64,000 nucleotides of DNA from Candidatus Microthrix subdominans (lineage in GTDB: Bacteria > Actinomycetota > Acidimicrobiia > Acidimicrobiales > Microtrichaceae): the NCBI GenBank assembly GCA_016719385.1, contig JADJZA010000001.1, forward strand, positions 496,001 through 560,000, in the 5' to 3' direction. Within the stretch, counting starts at the first letter, position 1; the number at the start of each line of letters is the position of its first letter. Below are positions 27,144 to 36,593 of the stretch, one piece after another. Made by a program: the position numbers and the translations under genes. The notes beneath the pieces are model-generated. The model was not told where the DNA came from. It did no database searches and worked only from the letters and a program-made list of their open reading frames with translations.

Positions 27144-29262
27144 TGGCCACGCTCTTATTCGCCAAGGAGTTTTTGGACGACTTCGTCAAGCTCGAACCCC
27201 CGTTCGACAGAAGGTTCGCAAACTGCCAGGCAAGTTCGAGGACGCTACACACACCGGAGTGCACCTCGAGAAGCCAAACGCAACCCGGGATGACCGAATC
27301 CGCACCGTTCGCGTCGACCAGTCCGTGCGAGGAGTCGTCGTTCGTCTCGGGGGTGGTAAGTACGCGCTCCTCCGTGTGCTTCCACACGATGACGCATACG
27401 AATGGGCGGAGAAGCAGAAGCTCGCGATCAACCCCGTCACCGGTCTCGTCGAGATCCTCGACATCCCTACCGTTGCTGCCCGGGTGGAGGCGGTCACGGC
27501 CTCGGAGCCGGTCAATGCCCCGAGCCTTTTCGCTGAGAGGCGCGATCGCGAATTCGCTGCCGTCGGCATCGATGAGGAACTGATCTCCGTGCTCCGTCGA
27601 ATTGTTGACGAAGCTGAGCTCTACGCCATCGCTAACTATCTCCCGCCAGCGCAAAGCGACGCCGTGCTTATGCTTGCCGACGGTAAGACCACCGATGAGG
27701 TCTGGGAGGCGCTCTCTCAGGACTACGACCTCACGGGTGATCCGGTCGATCCCGAAGACATCGACGTTGCGCTCGAACAGCCGGGCACCAAGTCGGCATT
27801 CGTCGTCACGACCAGTGACGAGGAACTTGTTGGGCTCCTGTCCGGCGATTTTGAGGCCTGGCGAACCTTCCTGCATCCGGCACAGCGCGCCCTTGCGTAT
27901 CGCCCCTCGTATCCAGGGCCCGCCAAGGTGACTGGCGGCGCCGGTACGGGCAAGACGGTCGTCGCTATCCACCGGGCGCGCTTCCTTGCCCAACAGCTGA
28001 TCGACGCCGACGACTCGAACGGTCGTGTCCTGTTAGCGACCTATACAAACAGCCTCACCGACAACCTCGACCGGACGCTCCGCGGGTTCTGCAGCCCCGA
28101 GCAGTACCGCCGAATCCAAGTGTCGACCGTAGACTCGTTCGCACGAAAGGCCCTTTCCGTCTCGAAGACCCGCGTGCGGGTCGTTCAGACGGACAGGCTT
28201 CAGGATCTAGCCGACCAGGCCGCCAACATGAGCGGCCTGGATGACTTCGGTCTGGATGGTCGGTACTTGATCACCGAATGGGAACAGGTCATTCTCGCCC
28301 GTCGGCTCACAAGTCTCGCCGACTACGGCACGAGCCCACGACCCGGTCGCGGCGGCCGGCTGACCCGACCCGCACGAAAAGCAGTCTGGTCAGCACTCGA
28401 ACGGATGCTCAGTGATCTGCAAGACAAGGGCCAGGCCACATTTCTCCAGATCGCCGACCAAGCGGCGGATCTACTCGCCGCACGTTCTGGACATCCGTAT
28501 GTGCACGTCGTCGTCGACGAAGCACAGGATCTGCACCCGGCTCAATGGCGTCTCCTCCGCGAGGCAGTTGCGGCCGGACCGAACGACCTCTTCATTGCCG
28601 GCGACGCCCATCAGCGCATCTACGATTACCGAGTCAGCCTGCTGAGCCTCGGGATCGACACAAGGGGGAAGTCGCGCCGACTCAAGATCAACTATCGGAC
28701 GTCGCAGCAGATCCTCGGTTGGACGCCTGGCATCCTCACCGGCCAAGACATCGACGACCTCGACGGCAACCTCGAGCCACAGGTTGGTTATCGCTCTGCG
28801 TTCGATGGACCCGCACCGACGATCCAGAAGTTCGCCACACCGGCAGAGGAGGCAGAGTTCGTTGCCGCACAAATCCGAGAGTGGCTCGATGAGGGAGTCG
28901 CCCACGCCGCCATTGGCGTTACGGCTCGCACCCGAGATGATCTGCGTGCCGTGCAGGCAGCAATGGATGACGCTGATATCCGCTGGTCGGAGATCGGTAG
29001 CGACACGAAGAAGCCAGGGGTCCGAACGGCGACGATGCACTCCTGCAAGGGGCTGGAATTTGCACGTCTCGCCGTCGTGGCCGCCAACGCCGACAACCTG
29101 CCGTTCCCCCTGGCGATCACAGCTGTCGGTGTTGACGAGGCACAACACGACATCGACATTCTTCGAGAACGCTGCCTCCTTTACGTCGCCTGTACCCGCG
29201 CTCGGGACGAACTCATCGTGACCTCATCCGGAACCCCGAGCACCCTGCTTCCAGGACAGTGA
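27143..29262 (+). CDS. UvrD/PcrA-type helicase with RelE-like N-terminal domain; one frameshift at a C run
   Basis: The start MATLLFAKEFLDDFVKLEP overlaps the previous stop (TGATG). After five Cs near 27198-27202 the coding frame changes to PVRQKVRKLPGKFEDATHTG; six Cs would restore one frame, so a single base is probably missing. The first 90 residues (VRVDQSVRGVVVRL ... HDDAYEWAEKQK) resemble a RelE/ParE fold. The helicase has GGAGTGKTVVAIHRARFL (about residue 268), VVDEAQDLHPAQWR (about 457), ATMHSCKGLEF (about 630) and LLYVACTRARDELIV (about 679), a complete superfamily 1A set. Reconstructed length is about 706 residues. It should be a 3'-5' DNA helicase. If the frameshift is real the gene is dead; the perfect rest argues for an error. 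Confidence 0.8.
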
Positions 29263-29264
29263 CT

Positions 29265-32200
29265 ATGAACCTTCCGCTCCGCCATCTCTCGATTCGCGTG
29301 CCGTGGCATGACGCAGCCTGGAACGGCACCGTCTGTAACGACCCAGTGAACAACGGCTCCTGCCTGCGGCTCGGCAATATTCACGAGCGCCGCAATGATG
29401 AGGTTGAGGTCAAGGTCTCAGGCCGCAGAATCGACGAGCTCAATCAATTCGAGGTGCCGCCGTGTGTCGCCGAACGGGCGACGTTCATGGCTGATTTTCC
29501 AATCACGAGAACGTTCCAACACCCGTACAGCAAGAGTTCGTCGGTGCACAAGCACTATCGACCAACGCCCATCGAACTCCCCGCATTCACAGCGGGAGCC
29601 GTCCCATTCAAGTGGATGCTGCGCAACGAGGCCGTTGAGATCGCTGATTCCCTCGACCTCGTCTTCCACGATGATGCCGAGATGGCTGTCCGGGACCTCA
29701 TGCAGTTCGGCTCGTCGTGGGTGCAGGACGTCAACAACCAAACTCGGATGCTCGATGCGTTCTTCTCTGCGATCGAACCCCAGCGCTCCTTGGCGTTCTT
29801 CTACGCCAAGGAGGTACCTCATACCGAGCAGGCTGGACGGGTTCTCGTCGGCGTCGGTTGGGTCACTAAGTATGGACCGGCAATCGAGTACGACTACGAC
29901 CTCGGCGAGGGGCACCCAACGCGGTCGATGATCTGGGAGCGCGTCGTTCATCATTCGATCCGTCCCGATGTAGTTGACGGCGGGTTCCTGCTTCCGTATC
30001 ACGAGGCGATGGAACGGGCGGCCGCAGACCCCTCCTACGATCCTGAAGATGTGGTCGTATTCGCTCCAAACGAAGCATTCGAGCAGTTCTCCTACGGCTC
30101 GGAGCACGTCTCCCACGATCATGCGATCGCATCGCTACTCGCCATCATCGAAGGGCTGCAGCGGGCGCAAGATTCGCTTGGCAACAGCTATGCAGCCGAG
30201 ATCCGTTGGTCGCAGGAACGGCTAGGTGAGCTCTGGAAGCTCCGCGGAGCATTTCCGGGGCTCGGCTCGGCATTGTCGGCGTTCGGCGTGAACCACGGGC
30301 ACTTGCTGGCGTTTCGAGTGGCCGACGGCCTTTCCGAAGAAGACGATCCATGGCCAGCCGTCCAAGCTGCGCTCGACGACCCGTCATCAGTCGGTGAGGA
30401 GTGGGTCGGTCGTGTTGGTCCGACGATGGCAAAGAAGCTGGCGGAACTACCCAGTGAACGTCGAGCTTTGCTGCACCTGCTCGCAAGGTTCGATCTTTCG
30501 TCTGCCCAGGCCACGCGCTTCTACGTGCCCGAGGAACGTCACCAGGCCGGTATTGATCTCGCTGACGCTGAGCTGGTCGAGAATCCCTACCTGATCTACG
30601 AAACTGACCGAGTCAATCGCGATGCGACGCCAGTGACTGTCGTCGATCGCGGCTCGTTCCCAGCACCAGCGGTGACGTCGGCGTTTCCCATGGCAGCGCC
30701 GTCGGCAATGACCGAGGGGCAGGATCCCCGACGTGTTCGTGCCCTGCTTGTCTCGGCCCTCGAGGATTCGGCAAATGACGGTCACACGCTGTTGCCACAG
30801 GACCAAATCATCAGGACCGTTCGATCGATGCCGGTCGAGCCGCCGTGTCCTGTCGACGGGGATTCCCTGGCCGCTGTCGAAAGCGATCTCTCACCGACTG
30901 TTCAGACCGCCAAGATGTTTGACGGCCGCCCGGGCTACCAGCTCGACCGTCTTGCTGCCGCCCGCACGCGAATTGGCACCGAGGTTCGAAAGAGGGCGAC
31001 AGCAAAAAAGCGCCACCAAGTTCAAGCCGACTGGGGCGCAGTATTGGAGGACGTGCTCCAATCCACGTCGGTGCCTGACGAGGTGGAGACACTTGCCCGT
31101 CAGGAGAAGGCAGCGGCTCTGGAGGAGATGGCTGCGGCGCGATTCTCGGTGGTGGTCGGCGCAGCGGGCACGGGCAAAACAACCTTGCTGGCAGCGTTGT
31201 GCACGCAGCCATCGATCCAAGGCGCCGGTGTCACGCTGCTTGCTCCAACTGGCAAGGCTCGGGTCCAGCTCGAGCGGGGGCTTGGGGGTCTGACCGGTAT
31301 TCGGGCCCGGACGATCGCCCAATTCCTGGTGCCGACCGGCCGCTATGACCCCGCTACCGCTCGGTACTGTCGATCAAAGGAACCCCCGGCGGTCACTGGG
31401 GGGACAGTCGTCATCGACGAAGCTTCGATGCTGACGGAGGAGCAGCTCGACGCTGTACTGGACAACGTCAGCCAGATCGAGCGGCTGATCCTCGTCGGTG
31501 ACCCGCGACAGCTCCCCCCGATCGGCGCGGGCCGCCCGTTCGTCGACATCGTCGAGTTCCTGAAGGACGGTGTTATATCGCCCTTCCCGAAGGTTGGCCC
31601 GTCGTTCGCCGAACTGACGATTCTCCGGCGGCAGCGTCCTGGGGCAGACCCGGAGGAATACCGTCACGATCTAGCACTGGCGCAATGGTTCGGCGGAGAG
31701 GCTCCGAGTGCCCTCGCCGAGGAAGCATGGGGGCAAGTCCTGTCTGGAAGCCCCAGCGAAACACTTCGATTCGAGCAATGGGACTCGTCGACAGACGTCT
31801 TCGAACGGCTCCAGGAGCTGCTCGTTGACGAGATCGATGAGATTTCGGACGTCGATGATCAGACCGGTTTTGGCGCTTCGCTCGGTGGAGTCATCAGCGG
31901 CGATTACGTGTACTTCAACAACAGCCGTCCGAACAGCGAAGGAGCGGGTGCGAAGTGCGAAAACTGGCAGATCCTCAGTCCGATTCATGCTACGGGGGCA
32001 GGCGTGACCGAATTGAATCGGTCGATCCACCGACATTTCCGAGCCGACTTGATCGAGACAGCGCAGGCATTCGTTAAATACGGGCGAAAAGTGCCCAAGC
32101 CCATGGGCCCGGAAGGAATCGTCTACGGCGACAAGGTCATGAACAACCGGAACCACCGGCACAAGGACGTGTACCCGGAGGAGTTCGCTGAGGGGAGCCC

Positions 32201-33029
32201 ATTCACGGGGCCGGCCGAGTTCGTCGCCAATGGCGAGATCGGGATGGTCGTCGGGCAGTTCAAGCGTCGCGGTCAGAAGTTCAAGGTCACACGCCTCAAG
32301 GTCGAGTTCTCAACACAGCTCGGCGCCGAGTACGGCTATGGGGCCAGGTACCTTCCAAAGGACGGCGGTGATCCGATACTTGAACTGGCCTACGCGATCA
32401 CAGTTCACAAGTCGCAGGGTTCGGAGTTCGGCACGACCTTCCTGATCGTGCCAAATCCGTGCCGTCTGCTGTCAAGGGAACTCCTCTACACGGCACTGAC
32501 CAGACAAACCAAACGTGTTGTAGTGCTCCACCAAGGACCGCTGAACGACCTCCTCTCCTACTCCTCGGTTGATCATTCGGTGACTGCGCAGCGGTACACG
32601 AACCTGTTCCGCGACCCACAGCCACAGGATGTCGGGGGCGGTCGATTCCTCGAAGCAAACCTGATTCATCGGACCTCCAACGGAACGCTGGTGAGATCGA
32701 AGAGCGAAGTGATCGTTGCGAACGCGCTTTCGGCTGATGGCGTCGAGTTCGCCTACGAGAAGCAGTTCCGCGGTCATGACGACACCATCCGGCTTCCCGA
32801 CTTTACGATCGAGGATGCGGCCACGGGTGAAACCTATATCTGGGAGCACCTGGGTCTGTTGTCGAACCCGGAGTATGCCCAAGCCTGGGAGCGTAAGAGG
32901 GCCTGGTATGCATCGAGTGGTGTGAAGGAAGGGGGTGGGGATGTCGCTACCTTGCTCGTCACGACTGATGACGAACGAGGCGGGATCGACTCTTCCGATG
33001 TGCAGACCAAAGTGCAAGAGATCGGATGA
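29265..33029 (+). CDS. RecD-like superfamily 1B helicase with C-terminal nuclease-like domain
   Basis: 1254 residues from ATG 29265; GTG 29259 is also possible, but AGGA at 29253 fits the ATG better. About 550 N-terminal residues are unassigned. The RecD/TraA-type helicase follows: VVVGAAGTGKTTLLAALC (about 633), VVIDEASMLTEEQL (about 716), VGDPRQLPPIGAG (about 745), AITVHKSQGSEF (about 1044) and LLYTALTRQTKRVVV (about 1074). The last 110 residues read RSKSEVIVANAL, then YEKQF, LPDFTIEDAATGETYIWEHL and an aromatic WYASSG tail. This is a PD-(D/E)xK-like layout (E, PD, E) fused to a helicase; the last motif is WEHL, so the usual ExK lysine is absent. It ends the operon. A 5'-3' helicase joined to a nuclease could degrade foreign DNA. 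Confidence 0.8.
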   Translation: MNLPLRHLSIRVPWHDAAWNGTVCNDPVNNGSCLRLGNIHERRNDEVEVKVSGRRIDELNQFEVPPCVAERATFMADFPITRTFQHPYSKSSSVHKHYRPTPIELPAFTAGAVPFKWMLRNEAVEIADSLDLVFHDDAEMAVRDLMQFGSSWVQDVNNQTRMLDAFFSAIEPQRSLAFFYAKEVPHTEQAGRVLVGVGWVTKYGPAIEYDYDLGEGHPTRSMIWERVVHHSIRPDVVDGGFLLPYHEAMERAAADPSYDPEDVVVFAPNEAFEQFSYGSEHVSHDHAIASLLAIIEGLQRAQDSLGNSYAAEIRWSQERLGELWKLRGAFPGLGSALSAFGVNHGHLLAFRVADGLSEEDDPWPAVQAALDDPSSVGEEWVGRVGPTMAKKLAELPSERRALLHLLARFDLSSAQATRFYVPEERHQAGIDLADAELVENPYLIYETDRVNRDATPVTVVDRGSFPAPAVTSAFPMAAPSAMTEGQDPRRVRALLVSALEDSANDGHTLLPQDQIIRTVRSMPVEPPCPVDGDSLAAVESDLSPTVQTAKMFDGRPGYQLDRLAAARTRIGTEVRKRATAKKRHQVQADWGAVLEDVLQSTSVPDEVETLARQEKAAALEEMAAARFSVVVGAAGTGKTTLLAALCTQPSIQGAGVTLLAPTGKARVQLERGLGGLTGIRARTIAQFLVPTGRYDPATARYCRSKEPPAVTGGTVVIDEASMLTEEQLDAVLDNVSQIERLILVGDPRQLPPIGAGRPFVDIVEFLKDGVISPFPKVGPSFAELTILRRQRPGADPEEYRHDLALAQWFGGEAPSALAEEAWGQVLSGSPSETLRFEQWDSSTDVFERLQELLVDEIDEISDVDDQTGFGASLGGVISGDYVYFNNSRPNSEGAGAKCENWQILSPIHATGAGVTELNRSIHRHFRADLIETAQAFVKYGRKVPKPMGPEGIVYGDKVMNNRNHRHKDVYPEEFAEGSPFTGPAEFVANGEIGMVVGQFKRRGQKFKVTRLKVEFSTQLGAEYGYGARYLPKDGGDPILELAYAITVHKSQGSEFGTTFLIVPNPCRLLSRELLYTALTRQTKRVVVLHQGPLNDLLSYSSVDHSVTAQRYTNLFRDPQPQDVGGGRFLEANLIHRTSNGTLVRSKSEVIVANALSADGVEFAYEKQFRGHDDTIRLPDFTIEDAATGETYIWEHLGLLSNPEYAQAWERKRAWYASSGVKEGGGDVATLLVTTDDERGGIDSSDVQTKVQEIG

Positions 33030-33261
33030 AGCGGTGGCGCAACTTTGCTCAGCGAACTGGAGCACCTCACTTGGGTGACCAATGCGGGGTGGTCCGTTCT
33101 TGGTTGCTCGATGGTTGAGCCTGTGGTGACGTACTTGGTTGATGGCGGCAGTTCGCCAGGTGAGGTCGCCCTGCTAGGAGCCGGGCATTAAAGCCTCGTT
33201 ACGTGTTCCCCTCACCTCACGCAATTCTTATCAACCATGGCCCGCATAATTACTGGACCGA
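33030..33261. other. Intergenic between convergent units
   Basis: The helicase operon and the following minus-strand pair converge here. The sequence turns AT-richer after 33190. No clear hairpin with a T run was seen. Confidence 0.4.
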
Positions 33262-33891
33262 CTATTCAGGCTTCAAATGAGTAGGCCGATCAAACGCACG
33301 GGTAATCTCGCCGTCCCCTTCGGGACGGGCTAGTCTGCCGATGATCGATGAGCATGACGGTCCGGCGCTGAGAAGGTCCTGTGTGTATCGGAAAATGAGC
33401 TCCGGATCTAGTGAGCTGTAAGGGGGCGCGTCACGGGCACCCATAGGGTCGACGGCGTCTGCCAGGTGGCCTGCTAGCCAGCCCAGCCCCACGCTCGCCA
33501 GGTCGGTTTCGAGGGCGAGAGCGTGTGATCGGGCGATCGAGTTCAACTCTTTAGACCCGCAGGAGCTTGAAAGTAGTTTCAATTGCGCCTCTAAGTTGTG
33601 TTCGCACCTGTCCGCTGCGAGCTGGGCGTTATCAGTCTTGAATTGGTTCGCCCGAACGCTTTGCATCAGATATCCGAGCGCGATACCGAGTATTAGGCTG
33701 ACGGTGATGGCGATGACCGCGGTGAACATGGAGATGTAGCCGTCGTGAGGACCTCCAAGCACGTAGCCGATCGCGGCCGCCCAAGCGATGCCGAACCCCG
33801 AGGTCGCCACGACTGCTCTGGGGCTAGTCGCCGGCGTAGGTGGGAGCAGTCCAGACAGATGCGACGCAGATTCTTTCGGAGCGTATTCCAT
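33262..33891 (-). CDS. Two-helix membrane protein paired with DUF6602-like protein
   Basis: 209 residues. After a short cytoplasmic lead, two hydrophobic segments occur: VVATSGFGIAWAAAIGYVLG (about 27-46) and MFTAVIAITVSLILGIALGY (about 55-74). A charged helical region with a possible coiled coil (QFKTDNAQLAADRCEHNLEA) and a 90-residue soluble tail follow. Its ATG overlaps the stop of the upstream gene (TAATG), so both are made together. Membrane proteins next to nuclease-like partners are often effectors or sensors in defence units, but no family is recognised and that role is inference. Confidence 0.7.
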   Translation of the reverse strand: MEYAPKESASHLSGLLPPTPATSPRAVVATSGFGIAWAAAIGYVLGGPHDGYISMFTAVIAITVSLILGIALGYLMQSVRANQFKTDNAQLAADRCEHNLEAQLKLLSSSCGSKELNSIARSHALALETDLASVGLGWLAGHLADAVDPMGARDAPPYSSLDPELIFRYTQDLLSAGPSCSSIIGRLARPEGDGEITRAFDRPTHLKPE

Positions 33892-34766
33892 TAGTGCTCC
33901 TTGGAGGTGGGGAGAGGCTCGAACAGACGGAAATTCCAGTCGCCGCGTCCAACTTTGCCATACTTGGTGATATCAATCGGCGGCGGCGTGTAGGCTGTTA
34001 GGTGTTGCGTAAGTCGATGAATAAATATCGCCGTTGGTCGCGTGTTGTCATCAGCATCGTCCTCGTCCTCCTCCGCGAAGACGAGTTGGCTTTCTGCCTC
34101 AAAATCGTTCCAATAGCAGAGGGCAATTGATGAAGCATTATCGTCCCCCACCCTACGTCCCGGCATAACGGTGCCACCACCGAGTACGAACAGAGCGTCC
34201 GGCCGGTGGTCTCGGTTCGGAATGTGTCTACATGCGTTTACGTATGACTGCGCAATCGAAAGAAACTGTGGCCGCGAGGCGTATCCGACCACGCCCCCGA
34301 ACGGCATTGCTGGGGTGCCGGTAGCAGTGGGTGGGCGATCCTTGACTAGTGCCTTTACTGACTCGACATTGCGAACGGCCTCCTCGACGGTTTTTTTTGT
34401 AAGCGAGGTTTTGACCTCGATCGTTCCTGAGACAGACTCGATCGGAACTATCCCGAGGTCTTCGGAGCGTAGAAGCGACGATACGTTCTTCGAATCCACG
34501 ACTACGAGATCCTGCTGACGGCTGATCGACGTCGTGCTGATGATCTGGCCGCTGAAGAGGTTGTAACCTGTCGGCAGTATGTCGCGCAGTGCGCTTTTCA
34601 GTATCCCCTCCAGATACTCGCCACGAGCGAGGTCGTGGCCGAAGGCGTTCCGAGCCGCTTGGAGCGCACCGGCCAGTTGGCTGGCAAATAGGACGAAGCC
34701 AGCAGAGACCCTACGACGGTGTTCTTCCTCCGAGACCGGCTCGCCAGGTTCTGGTGCTGTAGCCAA
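33891..34766 (-). CDS. DUF6602-like protein (possible PD-(D/E)xK fold)
   Basis: 291 residues from TTG 34766, chosen because AAGGAGG at 34780-34774 sits seven bases before it; the open frame extends further but that part is proline- and glycine-rich and lacks a site. The core reads EYLEGILKSALRDILPTGYN, LFSGQIIS, RQQDLVVVD, then IVPIESVSGTIEVKTSLTKK. Layout E...D...ExK is that of a PD-(D/E)xK nuclease fold and of DUF6602 proteins found near defence genes. It is cotranslated with the membrane protein. Nuclease activity is inferred from motif spacing only. Confidence 0.7.
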   Translation of the reverse strand: MATAPEPGEPVSEEEHRRRVSAGFVLFASQLAGALQAARNAFGHDLARGEYLEGILKSALRDILPTGYNLFSGQIISTTSISRQQDLVVVDSKNVSSLLRSEDLGIVPIESVSGTIEVKTSLTKKTVEEAVRNVESVKALVKDRPPTATGTPAMPFGGVVGYASRPQFLSIAQSYVNACRHIPNRDHRPDALFVLGGGTVMPGRRVGDDNASSIALCYWNDFEAESQLVFAEEDEDDADDNTRPTAIFIHRLTQHLTAYTPPPIDITKYGKVGRGDWNFRLFEPLPTSKEH

Positions 34767-34773
34767 GGGAACG

Positions 34774-34780
34774 CCTCCTT
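34774..34780 (-). promoter_or_regulatory. Strong ribosome binding site AAGGAGG
   Basis: AAGGAGG on the minus strand, seven bases upstream of TTG 34766, decides the start of the DUF6602-like gene. Confidence 0.7.
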
Positions 34781-35546
34781 TGGGGGTCGCCACCGGGGTG
34801 GCGTCGAACTCAAGGGTCAACCCGCACGGCGCCAAATTCGACCGGTGGTTCCGACCGACGGCGTTGGCGACCGATGAACGTTGGGTTTCTGAACTTGTTG
34901 ATCAGTTAAGACGATTAGAACTCGTATGTCGAGGTAAATCTGGACCGATCGGCAAGACGAGGACCACTCCGGGACGGTAGGGGGAGAGTTGGGCCCAGGG
35001 AAGGGCGGGCGCTCAGGCTGACTTGCAATGAGTGGGATAGTGTTCAATGTTCAGGTGCCTCCTGCTTAAGTAGCTGCGCGGGCGGTACGCAGCGATGTCG
35101 ACCATGCATCACGGAGAACCTGGTCGAGATCGAGGCCGATAATTGGCGCAGCCGACCGTTTGCATGGATAAGGACGGATCCGACGCACGCTGCGCTCTCC
35201 AAATCGAACTTTCGTACGGGTGCAGCGGTGAGCTCTTTCCGGCGACGGTCGGTGACATCACTGTCGGATTGCGGAAGCCGGGCGAAGGCTGCCTCAATGT
35301 TGTGGTCTTGAGGGCAACGACCCAGCCCTATCGCAGGCCACCCGGGCTGCCCTTGGAGGTTAAACACCTTCTGTAGAGGTCTTTGTAGCAGTGCTCGAAC
35401 TATCCGAGATATTGGATCGCTCTGCTGGTCTTTCAGCTTCACCGGCCAGCTACAGCGTGGTCTAGTATTGCGCAGTCTCGGCCGGATCGCTCCGGCGCTG
35501 GTGGTCGGCGACGGCTTGTTTGGCCGTGCATCAACCAAGGGGGAAC
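34781..35546. other. Intergenic, no convincing gene
   Basis: Frames on both strands are short or of low-complexity composition. The region contains promoters for the divergent DUF6602 unit and thiolase operon. GGGGGAAC just before ATG 35547 serves as ribosome site for the latter. Confidence 0.45.
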
Positions 35547-36017
35547 ATGGCAGCGACGACTGACGAGGTGCTGCGTGCACCGCTGGTGATCGAATATCCG
35601 TTTCGGCGGACGACGGGGCCGGTGATTGGGGCGTTCTTCACCGCACTGCGGGAAGGTCGCCTGTTGGGCATCAAGGCCGCCGATGGTTCGGTGATCTGTC
35701 CGCCCCAGGAATACGACCCGGTGAGCGCCGAGCCGCTGACCGAGCTGGTGCTGGTGGGCGACACCGGCACGGTCGAATCGTGGACGTGGGTGACCGAACC
35801 CCGGGAGGGCCAGCCGTTCGATCAGCCGTTCGCCTGGGCGTTGGTGCGGCTGGACGGCGCCGATACCCCGATGCTGCACGCCTTGGACGTTGCCTCCCCC
35901 GACGACGTGTCGGTGGGGCAGCGGGTCCGGGTGGTGTGGTCCGAGGAGCGCACCGGCGCCATCACTGACTTCCACTTCGCCCTGGATTCCGATGAGCCGA
36001 CGGAGGCTTCGTCATGA
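35547..36017 (+). CDS. OB-fold acyl-CoA-associated protein (DUF35 type), first
   Basis: 156 residues from ATG 35547 with GGGG upstream. The sequence LVIEYPFRRTTGPVIGAFFT, ALREGRLLGIKAADGSVICP, PPQEYDP and a later WTWVTEPREGQPFDQPFAWA, LVRLDGADTPMLH is a DUF35 OB-fold with the two beta-barrel halves. The usual zinc ribbon is reduced: only one cysteine (VICPPQ) is visible. These proteins form complexes with SCP-x-like thiolases or bind acyl-CoA, for instance ChsH2 with Ltp2 in steroid side-chain breakdown. It overlaps the next gene by ATGA. Confidence 0.75.
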   Translation: MAATTDEVLRAPLVIEYPFRRTTGPVIGAFFTALREGRLLGIKAADGSVICPPQEYDPVSAEPLTELVLVGDTGTVESWTWVTEPREGQPFDQPFAWALVRLDGADTPMLHALDVASPDDVSVGQRVRVVWSEERTGAITDFHFALDSDEPTEASS

Positions 36018-36592
36018 GTGGCGACGATCGAACCATCTCCACCCTGCCCGACGGCCTGTGGATCCAGCCGGACATCGACACGACGGCGATCGACGTGCTG
36101 GCCGACACCGAGACGGTGGCCAGCATCCGCACGCCGGCGTCGCTGACCTACAGCTACACGCCGGGCACCGCCCGATCGGGCTTTCTGCGAGGCATGGCCG
36201 AGAAGCGGCTGATGGGGGAGCGAGACTCCGAGTCGGGCACGGTGTACACACCGCCGACCGGCGTGATCCCCACCAACGGCCTGGCGGCCAGCGAGCAGGT
36301 GGAGCTGGCCCATGTGGGCACGGTCACCAGCTACTGCGTGGTGAACGTGCAGTTCTCAGGCGGCGACCACGACCTGCCGTACGTGACCGCCCTGGTGTTG
36401 CCCGACGGCTCGGGCGTGCCCCTCTACGGGCTGATCCAGGAGACCCCCTTCGACCAGATCCACAGCGGCATGCGGGTGGAGGCGGTGTGGGTGGACGACG
36501 ACGACCTGGCCACCAGCTTCGAGAACATCAAGTGGTGGCGACCCAACGGCGAAGAAGACGCCGACCCTGCCAGCTACGCCCAACACGTCTGA
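36014..36592 (+). CDS. OB-fold acyl-CoA-associated protein (DUF35 type), second
   Basis: 192 residues. The N-terminal part SGDDRTISTLPDGLWIQPDI leads to a region with YSYTPGTARSGFLRGMAEKR, and the OB-fold half contains HVGTVTSYCVVNVQF and LVLPDGSGVPLYGLIQETPF. It differs strongly from the first OB-fold protein, so the two probably form a heteromer with the thiolases. No cysteine zinc site is seen. It ends one base before the GTG of the first thiolase. Confidence 0.7.
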   Translation: MSGDDRTISTLPDGLWIQPDIDTTAIDVLADTETVASIRTPASLTYSYTPGTARSGFLRGMAEKRLMGERDSESGTVYTPPTGVIPTNGLAASEQVELAHVGTVTSYCVVNVQFSGGDHDLPYVTALVLPDGSGVPLYGLIQETPFDQIHSGMRVEAVWVDDDDLATSFENIKWWRPNGEEDADPASYAQHV

Positions 36593-36593
36593 G

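Noticed and set aside
13230..33029. BREX or type I restriction-modification system
   Set aside because: No PglZ, BrxC or Lon-like gene and no HsdS specificity subunit; the helicase set fits DISARM-like systems better.
35044..35580. 178-codon minus-strand frame upstream of the thiolase operon
   Set aside because: Pro/Arg/Ser-rich with no motifs and overlaps the start of the OB-fold gene; treated as non-coding.
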